The position numbers and the translations under genes were made by a program. DNA of 64,000 bases from Malaciobacter marinus. Lineage in GTDB: Bacteria; Campylobacterota; Campylobacteria; Campylobacterales; Arcobacteraceae. The first letter of the stretch is position 1. The number at the start of each line of letters is the position of its first letter. Below the pieces are notes generated by a model. It did no database searches. It saw only the letters and a list, made by a program, of their open reading frames with translations, and was not told the origin of the DNA. This document shows, piece by piece, positions 1 to 7,406 of the stretch. The stretch is from assembly GCF_003544855.1 (NCBI RefSeq), contig NZ_CP032101.1, positions 806,001 through 870,000 of the forward strand, in the 5' to 3' direction.

Positions 1-602
1 TTAGTAGTTGAAAATAGACTAAAATCAGCTCCAAGCTCTAAAGGTCTTTGTGAAATAAATGTAGCAAGTGAGTTATCAACTGCAAAAAGTGCATTGTATT
101 TATGTGCTATATTTGCTATTTGTTCTAAATCAATAATTTTAAGACCTGGATTTGTAGGACTTTCACAAAGTACAAGCTCTATTTGATTGTTTTTTAATAT
201 CTCTTCAACTTTATCTTGGTCTAAAAAGTTGGCAAAATGAACTGTAATATTATATTTTTCTTTAAATACTTTTAACAATCTAAAAGTTCCACCATAACAA
301 TCTGCTTCAACTAAGATTGATGAGTTTGCTTTTAAAACTGTTTCAAATAAAAGTGCAACAGATGCTATTCCTGTGTGTGTACAAACACAACCAGCACCAC
401 CCTCAACATCACTAAAAAGATTCTCTAACATCTCTCTTGTTGGGTTATCACTTCTTGTATAATCATAAATTTTATTACCATTTTGTTTTTTTAAATCAAA
501 AGTTCCAGTATTGTAAATAGGAAAGTGTGAAGCTCCTGCTTTGTCTTCAAATGGAGCATACTTTGCTATGTGACTTAATGCTGTTTCTATATTTTTATTC
601 AT
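1..602 (-). CDS. Cys/Met metabolism PLP-dependent enzyme (cystathionine gamma-synthase-like), partial
   Basis: Only the first 200 residues are visible; the gene runs off the left edge. It belongs to the fold-type I PLP enzymes of transsulfuration (cystathionine gamma-synthase, cystathionine lyases, homoserine sulfhydrylases). Visible hallmarks are the loop YDYTRSDNPTR (residues 46-56), CESPTNPG (146-153) and VDNSLAT (175-181), whose Asp normally contacts the pyridine nitrogen. The last visible residues are FSLFSTT, where the family has S-x-T-K, so the PLP lysine codon falls exactly at the window edge. The start is the ATG at 602. Which substrate it uses cannot be decided from this half. The radical SAM gene upstream on the same strand is 74 bp away. 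Confidence 0.85.
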   Translation of the reverse strand, partial: MNKNIETALSHIAKYAPFEDKAGASHFPIYNTGTFDLKKQNGNKIYDYTRSDNPTREMLENLFSDVEGGAGCVCTHTGIASVALLFETVLKANSSILVEADCYGGTFRLLKVFKEKYNITVHFANFLDQDKVEEILKNNQIELVLCESPTNPGLKIIDLEQIANIAHKYNALFAVDNSLATFISQRPLELGADFSLFSTT

Positions 603-676
603 ATTTCCCTCTATATTTCTTACTTATATATAATATTTTACAATAAAAAAAATTAGATTTAGTTATATTAGGCTAT

Positions 677-2335
677 TTATAGGCTTTGCTGCTCTTTGTT
701 TGTAACGATTTGTTTATCTCTATAAACTAGATATTCATCTTCATAGCATACCTCATCACTACTGTTTATCCCATGTTTTATCACTAAAGCTTTTATATCT
801 GTTTTTTCTAAGCTAAACTCTTCATAAACAAAATTCGCTTTTGCAAGTGCAACTTTTACTATATGATTTGTTTGTGAGCAAATCATAACTCCATCACTTT
901 TAAGTACACTTTTTAAAAGTTTAAAAAAATCATAGCTTAATAAAGAAGCATTTAGATTATGTAAAAAGCTATCAAGATATATAATATCAAACTTTTTTTC
1001 TAAGTTTTTAAGGGCAAATCTTGCATCTTGAACTATAAAATTTAAGCTATTAAACTCATCTTTATAACTATATTTTTCAAATATCTCTTCTAATACTTTT
1101 GAATAGTTCTCATCTTCAATAAGTTTTGAAGCTGTTTTTATAATTACTCTATTTTTATCAATTGCTGTGATGTTTAGTTTGTGTTTCTTTTCTAAAAAGA
1201 TACTACAAAGTGAGTTGTATCCCATACCAAAACCTATATCAAGTAAATCTATATCTTTTTTTTCTAATTTTTCTTTTAGTTTGGATTGCTTTATAAAAGC
1301 CTCTTTTGCTTGTAATAAAGCACCACTTTTAGGATGATAATAATCTTTATGTATCTTATCCCATACTGTTATACTTTTATCTTTTAATTTAAAAGTGTTC
1401 TCTTTTTGTAAAGATTCTTCTTGTTTACTTATCATATCAGCTTGAGTATATCCTGCATAAATCATTTGTTGATTTACATACTCAACAAATTGACCTTTTT
1501 GCATATGCCAAATTGGAGAGAGTAAATCACTACTTGGTGTATCTGTACTTATTCTAACTATTGCAATATTTTTAGGAATATTTCTTATAAGGTAGATTAA
1601 TTCTTGTGCATATTCATACTCATCTAAAGTTTTAAACTTGTTTTTTTCATACTCTTTGTGAAGTAAAGTATTTTTAATAATATGAAGATTATGAATTTTT
1701 ATACCATCAACTTCATGTTTTACTAATTCTTTAACTGTATGAAGCCAGTCTTTTCTTGTTTCTTTTTCAAGTCCTACAATAATATGTGCAAAAACTTTTA
1801 TTCCATACTCTTTTAACTTTTTTATTGCTTTGATACTACAACTAGCATCATGACCTCTATTTATTCTTTTTAAAGTTGTATCATTTAGTGTTTGAACTCC
1901 TAAGTCAATATAAACATCAATTTGTTCATTTAACTCTTTTAAATACTCTAGTGTTTTTTTATTTAAGCAATCAGGTCTTGTTCCGATACTTATAGCTTTA
2001 AAATTATATAAACTAAGAAGCTTCGAATATACTCTTTTTTGATTTATTACAGAGGTGAAAGTTCCTGTATAAGCTTGAATATAAAGCATAAACTCTTTTG
2101 CTTTATATCTATTTTTTGAAAAAGTAATAGCTTTTTGTATCTGCTCTTGCACACTATTTGTATCAAGAGTTTGTGCTGCTCTTGCTCCATTTGAGGGACA
2201 AAAGGTACAACCACCAATTCCATTTGTATCTCTATTTGGACATCCAAGATCTAAATCAATTGGGATTGAGTGCAGTGTATTTCCATAGTTTTCTTTCATA
2301 TAATTTTTAAAACTAAAGTAGGGCGCTTGTATCAT
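677..2335 (-). CDS. Radical SAM (YhcC/YtqA family) fused to MnmC-type methyltransferase
   Basis: A 552-residue two-domain protein. Residues 1 to about 310 are a TIGR01212-type radical SAM domain with cluster cysteines C32, C43 and C46 (GCPNRDTNGIGGCTFC). Residues 330-545 are a Rossmann SAM methyltransferase of the DUF752/MnmC N-terminal type: the entry motif DYYHPKSGALLQAKEAF (331-347), the glycine loop LDIGFGMGYNSL (365-376), D393, D437 and the acidic IIYLDSF (451-457). YhcC/YtqA proteins are normally about 310 residues and stand alone. Known biology: YtqA (MnmL) and a partner methyltransferase complete mnm5s2U in tRNA of Gram-positive bacteria, and the MnmC methyltransferase domain does the last step in E. 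coli. The inference is a one-chain converter of cmnm5(s2)U to mnm5(s2)U. The domains are clear; the substrate is inferred. Confidence 0.85.
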   Translation of the reverse strand: MIQAPYFSFKNYMKENYGNTLHSIPIDLDLGCPNRDTNGIGGCTFCPSNGARAAQTLDTNSVQEQIQKAITFSKNRYKAKEFMLYIQAYTGTFTSVINQKRVYSKLLSLYNFKAISIGTRPDCLNKKTLEYLKELNEQIDVYIDLGVQTLNDTTLKRINRGHDASCSIKAIKKLKEYGIKVFAHIIVGLEKETRKDWLHTVKELVKHEVDGIKIHNLHIIKNTLLHKEYEKNKFKTLDEYEYAQELIYLIRNIPKNIAIVRISTDTPSSDLLSPIWHMQKGQFVEYVNQQMIYAGYTQADMISKQEESLQKENTFKLKDKSITVWDKIHKDYYHPKSGALLQAKEAFIKQSKLKEKLEKKDIDLLDIGFGMGYNSLCSIFLEKKHKLNITAIDKNRVIIKTASKLIEDENYSKVLEEIFEKYSYKDEFNSLNFIVQDARFALKNLEKKFDIIYLDSFLHNLNASLLSYDFFKLLKSVLKSDGVMICSQTNHIVKVALAKANFVYEEFSLEKTDIKALVIKHGINSSDEVCYEDEYLVYRDKQIVTNKEQQSL

Positions 2336-2399
2336 TTAATTCCTTTGTGCAATTATATTTACATTTGTATTAAAAGTTATTTTTCAATTAAAAATTTTA

Positions 2400-2405
2400 T
2401 ATAAT
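2400..2405 (+). promoter_or_regulatory. Putative -10 element (TATAAT) for selO
   Basis: A perfect TATAAT lies 60 bp before the selO start. The expected transcription start (about 2412) falls just before the palindrome at 2415-2435, a typical arrangement for repression. No convincing -35 hexamer is visible, as is common for this phylum. Confidence 0.4.
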
Positions 2406-2414
2406 AGTTTTAAT

Positions 2415-2435
2415 ATAGGACAAGTTTTATCTTAT
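2415..2435. promoter_or_regulatory. Candidate operator shared with sufB and nifS (selO copy)
   Basis: Half-sites ATAGGACAA and TTATCTTAT are separated by GTT, giving an imperfect inverted repeat of the form ATARGAYAA-N3-TTRTCYTAT. It sits just downstream of the TATAAT at 2400-2405. The same 21-bp pattern occurs at 17644-17664 (sufB) and 19502-19522 (nifS). This copy and the nifS copy, read in opposite orientation, also share the flank TTAATATAGGA. The binding protein is not identifiable from the window. Confidence 0.5.
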
Positions 2436-2464
2436 TTTGTTAGTGTTAAATAAAAAGATATTTT

Positions 2465-3925
2465 ATGAAATTAGATGAATTGAAATTACAAACAAAATAT
2501 TTGGATAGTGTAGATAGTAAGTTTTACCAACTTTTAGATGCAACTGCTTTAGATAATGCTTTTTTAATCTCTTATAATAAAAAGCTTTGTGATGAAATAG
2601 GTCTTGATTATAATGAGTGTGAAACAAATGAGTTTATAAACTTTTTAAATGGTAAAAAAGTTTTAGAAGGTTCAAAGCCTTATTCTATGGTTTATGCAGG
2701 TCATCAATTTGGACATTTTGTTCCACAACTTGGAGATGGAAGGGCTATAAATTTAGGAAGTATTGGCAAGTGGCATTTACAAACAAAAGGTTCAGGACTT
2801 ACAAACTACTCAAGACAAGGTGATGGAAGAGCAGTTTTAAGATCAAGTATAAGAGAGTATATTATAAGTGAAGCTATGCATGCATTAAATATCCCAACAA
2901 CAAGAGCTTTAGCAATAATTGGCTCAGGGCATAATGTTTATAGAAATCCTTTTCAAGCAGAAAAAGGCGCAGTTGTTTTAAGAGCTAGTGATTCTTGGAT
3001 TAGAATAGGAACTTTTGAGTATTTTGCAAGAAGTAAAGATGCAAAACAAAATATAACAGCATTGGCTGATTTTGTAATATTAGAAAATTACAAACATTTA
3101 AAAGATGATGAAAATAAATATGAAAAGTTTTTCTATGAATTAGTTGATAAAACAGCTTTACTTTTAGCAAAATGGCAAACTTATGGTTTTATGCATGGAG
3201 TTATGAATACTGATAATATGTCAGTTTTTGGTGTAACTATTGATTATGGGCCCTTTAGTTTTATGGACTATTTTGATAAGCATTGTATTTGCAATGACAC
3301 AGATATAGAAGGAAGATACTCCTATAACAATCAACCATATATTGCAAAGTGGAATCTTTTTGTTTTAGCTGATTGTTTAAGTATTATTGCTGATTTTGAA
3401 AAATTAAAGAACTATTTAGAAACATTTTTTTCACAACACGAAAGAGAGTATTTAGAACTTATGAACAAAAGGTTAGGTCTTGATATAACTTTAAGTGGAG
3501 ATAAAAATATTGATTTGATTATTAGGTTACTAAAAGCACTAGAGTCTTCAGAAATAGATTATAATTTATTTTTTTATAAATTATCACAACTTGAAAATTT
3601 AGATGATTTTTCATCTATTTTAGATAATTGTATTTATCCTTTAGTTATGAAAGAGTGGTTACAAGAGTATAAGCAAGTTTTACTTTTAGATCCAAGAACT
3701 CAAAATCAAAGATGTGAAAGTATGCAAAAGGTTAATCCTAAATACATAATAAAAAACTATATGTTAGAAGAGGCAATACAAAAAGCTCAAGAGGATGATT
3801 TTACTTTAGTAAATGATTTATTAAATATTGCCCAAAACCCTTTTGATGAGCATAAAGATTTTCAAAGGTATGCAAAAGCAACTCCAAAAGAGTTTGCAAA
3901 TTTAAAATTATCTTGCTCTTCTTAA
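2465..3925 (+). CDS. selO: Protein adenylyltransferase SelO (YdiU family)
   Basis: 486 residues, close to the E. coli SelO length. SelO is a pseudokinase that binds ATP in a flipped orientation and transfers AMP to Ser/Thr/Tyr of proteins in the redox response. Visible hallmarks: YAGHQFGHFVPQLGDGRA (from residue 77), the lysine in HLQTKGSG (K108), the loop HGVMNTDNMS and the metal-binding TIDYGPFSF. The protein ends in LSCSS; the penultimate-region Cys matches the redox-active C-terminal Cys of E. coli SelO (selenocysteine in eukaryotes). The start is the ATG at 2465. A palindrome shared with the Fe-S assembly operons lies in its promoter region. Confidence 0.93.
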   Translation: MKLDELKLQTKYLDSVDSKFYQLLDATALDNAFLISYNKKLCDEIGLDYNECETNEFINFLNGKKVLEGSKPYSMVYAGHQFGHFVPQLGDGRAINLGSIGKWHLQTKGSGLTNYSRQGDGRAVLRSSIREYIISEAMHALNIPTTRALAIIGSGHNVYRNPFQAEKGAVVLRASDSWIRIGTFEYFARSKDAKQNITALADFVILENYKHLKDDENKYEKFFYELVDKTALLLAKWQTYGFMHGVMNTDNMSVFGVTIDYGPFSFMDYFDKHCICNDTDIEGRYSYNNQPYIAKWNLFVLADCLSIIADFEKLKNYLETFFSQHEREYLELMNKRLGLDITLSGDKNIDLIIRLLKALESSEIDYNLFFYKLSQLENLDDFSSILDNCIYPLVMKEWLQEYKQVLLLDPRTQNQRCESMQKVNPKYIIKNYMLEEAIQKAQEDDFTLVNDLLNIAQNPFDEHKDFQRYAKATPKEFANLKLSCSS

Positions 3926-3989
3926 ATATTAATTAGTTTTATGGTATTAATTAAATTTATAAAAATAAATAATACTATAAGGAAGAATA

Positions 3990-4214
3990 TTGATAAACGC
4001 AAAATATAGACGATTGGTATTTTCATTTTTGATGGCATTACTTATGACTTTTATCATGAGTTTTGCTATTACATTTTTGAATTTAGGGTTTATTGATGAG
4101 TTTGTGTACAAATGGATAACAGCTTTTATAAAAGCATTTTTTATAGCTTTTCCTTCGGTGTTTTTTGTGGCACCTTTTGTAAATAGACTTGTGGATATTT
4201 TGATAAAGAAATAA
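3990..4214 (+). CDS. DUF2798 family small membrane protein
   Basis: 74 residues with two predicted membrane helices (about 9-32 and 42-66), matching the general layout of DUF2798 proteins, whose function is unknown. The start is a TTG preceded by AAGGA with about 6 nt spacing. It is 64 bp after selO and 10 bp before the MarR-type regulator, so it is probably co-transcribed with the regulator. The family assignment rests on the two-helix pattern with R-R near the N-terminus and could be wrong. Confidence 0.65.
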   Translation: MINAKYRRLVFSFLMALLMTFIMSFAITFLNLGFIDEFVYKWITAFIKAFFIAFPSVFFVAPFVNRLVDILIKK

Positions 4215-4224
4215 AGGAAATATT

Positions 4225-4695
4225 ATGGCTTCAAAAACAAGTATTATTAAAAAACAAAATAATACAAAAACAAATCCTATATATAAAATAGCTTCAAAAG
4301 TTTATAACTTAAATGAACTTTTAAAAAAAGAGGTTGAAAAACTTTTATCAAGTTATGATATTGGCTTTGCTGAATTAGATTTACTAATAGTTTTACATGA
4401 AGCAGATAAAAAAGTATTTAAGCCAAGTGATTTGTATGATAAACTGCAATTCTCATCAGGTGGAATTACGAAAATAATAAAAAGATTAGAAATTAAACAC
4501 TATATAAAAAAAGAGGTATTTTTAGATGATTTAAGAAGTAAACCTATAAGTATCACTAAAAAAGGACAAAGTTTAGTTTTAGAATTATTTCCTAAAGTTA
4601 TTCATTTAGAAAAAAATATTTTTTCTGTACTTGAATTTGAAGAATTAAATATAACTTATAAGTCTTTATTAAAAGTAATAAAAAGTTTAAAGTAA
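4225..4695 (+). CDS. MarR family transcriptional regulator
   Basis: 156 residues. A long helical N-terminus leads into a winged helix: FKPSDLYDKLQFSSGGITKIIKRLE is split over helices 3 and 4 (about residues 72-96), followed by the wing with FLDDLRSKPISITKKG, the D-x-R signature of the MarR wing. It is probably a dimeric repressor, but the ligand is unknown. It follows the DUF2798 gene by 10 bp and converges on the DoxX gene through a shared hairpin; MarR regulators are often neighbours of DoxX-type genes. Confidence 0.88.
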   Translation: MASKTSIIKKQNNTKTNPIYKIASKVYNLNELLKKEVEKLLSSYDIGFAELDLLIVLHEADKKVFKPSDLYDKLQFSSGGITKIIKRLEIKHYIKKEVFLDDLRSKPISITKKGQSLVLELFPKVIHLEKNIFSVLEFEELNITYKSLLKVIKSLK

Positions 4696-4716
4696 AAGTC
4701 TTTTGACTTTTACTTT
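4689..4716. terminator. Bidirectional terminator hairpin
   Basis: A perfect 12-bp stem (AAAGTAAAAGTC / GACTTTTACTTT) with a TTTT loop lies between the convergent MarR and DoxX genes and includes both stop codons. The stem ends supply short T runs in both directions. Confidence 0.75.
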
Positions 4717-5105
4717 GAATCAACTGCGATTCTACCTGCTCCTAAAAACATAATAGCAATACAACTAAATATATAAAAATATACTGTTTCTAGTAAAGGT
4801 GATCCATGTTTTGATATTTCAAATATATCATGAGGATGTACTAAATATACAGCCATTAGCATAGTGCACATAATAATAAACGCACTAAATCTAGTTTTAT
4901 ATCCAAAGATAAGAAAAATTGGTGCTAATATTTCACCAATATAAACACCAAATGCAAGTATAGCTGGTAGGTCATTTTTTATAAGCATATTTTCTACAAA
5001 GCCCACTCCATGAATAATCTTAGCATAGCCATGAAATAACATCATAATAGCCACAGTAAGTCTTAGTATAAGCTTCCCAATATCTGATTCACTAGTTCTA
5101 TTCAT
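4710..5105 (-). CDS. DoxX family membrane protein
   Basis: 131 residues with four predicted membrane helices. The N-terminal helix contains LRLTVAIMMLFHGYAKI, the usual DoxX opening (R-x2-x-A-x2-L-x-H-G-x2-K). Later helices include ILAFGVYIGEILAPIFLIFG and a final IFSCIAIMFLGAGRIAVD. DoxX proteins act in the inner membrane, some in thiosulfate or redox-stress complexes; a specific role cannot be assigned. It is transcribed alone and converges on the MarR gene. Confidence 0.87.
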   Translation of the reverse strand: MNRTSESDIGKLILRLTVAIMMLFHGYAKIIHGVGFVENMLIKNDLPAILAFGVYIGEILAPIFLIFGYKTRFSAFIIMCTMLMAVYLVHPHDIFEISKHGSPLLETVYFYIFSCIAIMFLGAGRIAVDSK

Positions 5106-5343
5106 ACTTTATACCTTTATAAATAATCATTCTAAGCTATTATGCACTAGTTGAACTTAAAAGTTAATAACGATTCTTAAAAAGATTATATAAATTAAAA
5201 ACATAAGCCCTTGCTTTTTATATTTTATTTGGCTATACTGTAAAACTTTAGGATGATTATTCATCTGTTTATGCACTTATTAATTCTCACGTTGATATTA
5301 AACTTAAACAAAACTAATTAATAAAAAAACAAAAAGGAATAAT

Positions 5344-5502
5344 ATGTCAATTACGCATATAAAAACAAATAAGAAAATAGAAGTTCTTCTAAGATTATTA
5401 GAGAAAAAAGAGAGTTTACAAGATGCTTGTTCAAAAGCTGGATTAGATATAAAATCATATCTATTAAATAACAAACATAAACTACTTACAACAAACAAAT
5501 AA
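5344..5502 (+). CDS. Small protein with helix-turn-helix-like segment (52 aa)
   Basis: ATG at 5344 follows AAAAAGGAATA, a good ribosome binding site. The 52-residue product is basic (about 12 Lys/Arg). Residues 10-45 read as two helices around a turn: KKIEVLLRLLEKKESLQDA, then CSKAGLDIKSYLLNNKHKL. This resembles the compact helix-turn-helix of small DNA-binding proteins, but I cannot name a family. The opposite strand carries a longer open frame here that lacks a plausible start and has poor composition. A 7-bp hairpin follows at 5524. Confidence 0.6.
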   Translation: MSITHIKTNKKIEVLLRLLEKKESLQDACSKAGLDIKSYLLNNKHKLLTTNK

Positions 5503-5523
5503 TCAAAAAAACTGCTCATAGTG

Positions 5524-5544
5524 TGATAGGGTAAACTCCTATCA
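5524..5544. other. Perfect 7-bp hairpin after the 52-aa gene
   Basis: TGATAGG and CCTATCA flank a 7-nt loop, 21 bp after the stop at 5502. There is no T run behind it, so it is either a weak terminator or an RNA processing or stability element. Confidence 0.35.
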
Positions 5545-5601
5545 ATACTACTTCCACTACTTTTAGAAACTCATTTTATAAATAAAAAATGTAAAAATTA
5601 C

Positions 5602-5628
5602 TTATTATTGACTAGTAGTCGATAATAA
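5602..5628. promoter_or_regulatory. 27-bp palindrome, candidate TetR-type operator (distal)
   Basis: Arms TTATTATTGACTA and TAGTCGATAATAA are complementary except at one position, around a central G. It shares the GAC...GTC core with the second palindrome at 5665-5681. Relative to the TATAAT at 5653 it lies upstream of the -35 region. Confidence 0.5.
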
Positions 5629-5652
5629 AAGTTTCTATTAAGATAAAAATTA

Positions 5653-5658
5653 TATAAT
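5653..5658 (+). promoter_or_regulatory. Putative -10 element (TATAAT) of the efflux operon
   Basis: A perfect TATAAT places the transcription start near 5665, which is the first base of the palindrome at 5665-5681. The leader to the regulator start is about 60 nt. Confidence 0.45.
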
Positions 5659-5664
5659 TCTACT

Positions 5665-5681
5665 TGACCGACAGTCAGTCA
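5665..5681. promoter_or_regulatory. 17-bp palindrome at the predicted transcription start, candidate TetR-type operator (proximal)
   Basis: Half-sites TGACCGAC and GTCAGTCA surround a central A, with one mismatched pair in the arms. Position over the predicted start and just upstream of a TetR gene is what is expected for autoregulation. Confidence 0.55.
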
Positions 5682-5726
5682 TAAAATAACATGACTATAC
5701 TATAAGCTTATTATTATGGAGGTTTG

Positions 5727-6329
5727 ATGCCAAAAATTGTAAATAAAGAAGAAAGAAGAAGAGAAATTGCACTATCTTGTAGTGACTTGATACACGAAGT
5801 TGGTATAAAAAAGCTTACGGTATCACAAGCTGCAAAAACAGCAGGTATTGGAAAAGGTACAATTTATGAATATTTTGAAAATAAAGAAGATATAATTTTT
5901 GAAATAATAAATATTCATATAGATAAATATCATGATGAGTTTGAAAAAAATATTCAAAAAGAGAAAACTACAAGAGATAAAGTAGTCCATTTTTTTAAAT
6001 TTGCTATTGATGATAGTGAAGAAAACATGAAACACTTTGATGGATTTAAAGAATACTTATCAATAGTTTTAAGTGAAGAAAATGAACAAATGTTAAATTT
6101 TAATTGTAGTTGTAGTTCATTTTTTCAAGTGCAATTGACTAAAATTTTACAAGAAGGCATCACTAAAGGTGAGCTGAAAAATGAAGCTATTGATTTAGTT
6201 GAAGTAATTATGGTTTATGAAAGAGGACTTGCTATTACAAAGATGACTCAAAATGATACAGACATTAAAGTACTTTGTAAAAAGTTTATAGATAGTCTTT
6301 TTGAATTAGTAGAAATAAAAAAAGATTAA
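5727..6329 (+). CDS. TetR family transcriptional regulator of the adjacent efflux operon
   Basis: 200 residues. The N-terminal helix-turn-helix is typical: LTVSQAAKTAGIGKGTIYEY followed by FENKEDIIFEI (about residues 32-62). The helical C-terminal ligand domain is not informative. The ATG at 5727 is chosen because GGAGG (5718-5722) is 4 nt upstream; the TTG one codon earlier would be only 1 nt from it. It is 28 bp before the membrane fusion protein gene and is the first gene of the pump operon. Two palindromes upstream suggest it represses itself and the pump until a substrate binds. Confidence 0.9.
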   Translation: MPKIVNKEERRREIALSCSDLIHEVGIKKLTVSQAAKTAGIGKGTIYEYFENKEDIIFEIINIHIDKYHDEFEKNIQKEKTTRDKVVHFFKFAIDDSEENMKHFDGFKEYLSIVLSEENEQMLNFNCSCSSFFQVQLTKILQEGITKGELKNEAIDLVEVIMVYERGLAITKMTQNDTDIKVLCKKFIDSLFELVEIKKD

Positions 6330-6357
6330 AGTATTAGATTACTTTAAAGGGGACAAA

Positions 6358-7398
6358 GTGATTAAAAAAGTTTTATTAGTATTAGCAGTGATTAGTTGCT
6401 CACTGTTTGCAAAAGGTGGACCTGCATTAGTAAATGTAGCTTCATTAGAAAAAGGAAAAATAAACCCACTAACAGAGTTTATAGGAACTGTAAAGTTTGA
6501 AAATAGTTCAGTTCTTGCAAGTGAAACAAATGGACTTGTGGAAAAAATATATTTTGAAGTTGGTAAAAAAGTAAAAAAAGGTGAAACTTTAATTAAAATA
6601 GATTCATCAATTTTAAATGCACAAATTAAAGCTGCTTTAGCAAATGTTAATACAGCAAAAGTTGAATTGAAAAACTCAAAAAATGATTACAATAGATATT
6701 TAGCACTTGTACAAAAAAAATCAATTGCTCAAAAAACTTTTGATGATATGCAATTAACATACGAATTAGCAAAACAAAAATTAATTTCATCAGAAGCAAA
6801 ACTTCAAGAATTAAAAATACAAAAAAATAAAAAACTTGTTAAAGCACCATATGATGGAGTAATTGTATCAAAAGAGATTAATTTAAATGAGTGGGTTAAT
6901 AGTGGTTCAAAAATTGCAAATATTGTAAATACAAACAATATAGAAATGATGTTTAATCTACCAATTGGTTATGTAGATGAATTAAGTAAAACAAAGATTT
7001 ATAAAATAAAATTACCAAATATGACTGTTGATGGAAAACTTTATGCTGCAATTCCAAGTGGGGATAAATTAACTAGAACATTTCCAGTTAGATTTAAAGC
7101 AGTTGTAAAAGATAAGTTTATTTTTGATGGAGCACAAGCAAAAATAAAACTTGCAAAAGAGATTAAAAAAGATGCTTTAGTTATAAATAGAGATGCAGTT
7201 ATTAAAAGATTTGGTCAAGATGTAGTTTTTGCAATAAACGAAAAATCAATTGCAAATATGATTCCAGTACAAATTATTGGTTTTGATGGATTGAAAGCTG
7301 GTATTAAAGCACAAGGTTTACAAGAAGGTATGAAAATTGTTGTAAAAGGGAATGAAAGAGTTTTTCCTAAGCAACCAGTAAAAGTTTTAAATAAATAG
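6358..7398 (+). CDS. RND efflux periplasmic adaptor (membrane fusion protein)
   Basis: 346 residues with a signal peptide (MIKKVLLVLAVISCSLFAKG). The lipoyl-like halves are ASETNGLVEKIYFEVGKKV (about 52-70) and KAPYDGVIVSKEINLNEWV (about 161-179), with a short alpha-hairpin between them and beta-barrel and membrane-proximal domains after them. It links the inner-membrane pump to the outer-membrane channel. There is no lipobox Cys, so it is a soluble periplasmic rather than lipid-anchored adaptor. The start is GTG, preceded by AAAGGGG at 5 nt. The pump gene follows 8 bp after its stop. Confidence 0.92.
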   Translation: MIKKVLLVLAVISCSLFAKGGPALVNVASLEKGKINPLTEFIGTVKFENSSVLASETNGLVEKIYFEVGKKVKKGETLIKIDSSILNAQIKAALANVNTAKVELKNSKNDYNRYLALVQKKSIAQKTFDDMQLTYELAKQKLISSEAKLQELKIQKNKKLVKAPYDGVIVSKEINLNEWVNSGSKIANIVNTNNIEMMFNLPIGYVDELSKTKIYKIKLPNMTVDGKLYAAIPSGDKLTRTFPVRFKAVVKDKFIFDGAQAKIKLAKEIKKDALVINRDAVIKRFGQDVVFAINEKSIANMIPVQIIGFDGLKAGIKAQGLQEGMKIVVKGNERVFPKQPVKVLNK

Positions 7399-7406
7399 GA
7401 AAATGA

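Noticed and set aside
5130-5300. Two TTATGCACT words as a repeat or operator pair for DoxX
   Set aside because: Only nine bases are shared and flanks do not align; chance is likely in AT-rich DNA.
5254-5322. 22-codon hydrophobic frame as a possible leader peptide
   Set aside because: GG abuts the ATG with no spacing, and no regulatory hairpin follows.
5304-5519. 71-codon minus-strand frame opposite the 52-residue gene
   Set aside because: No ribosome binding site, Phe/Leu-rich composition typical of antisense AT-rich DNA, and the plus-strand frame has a good ribosome binding site.
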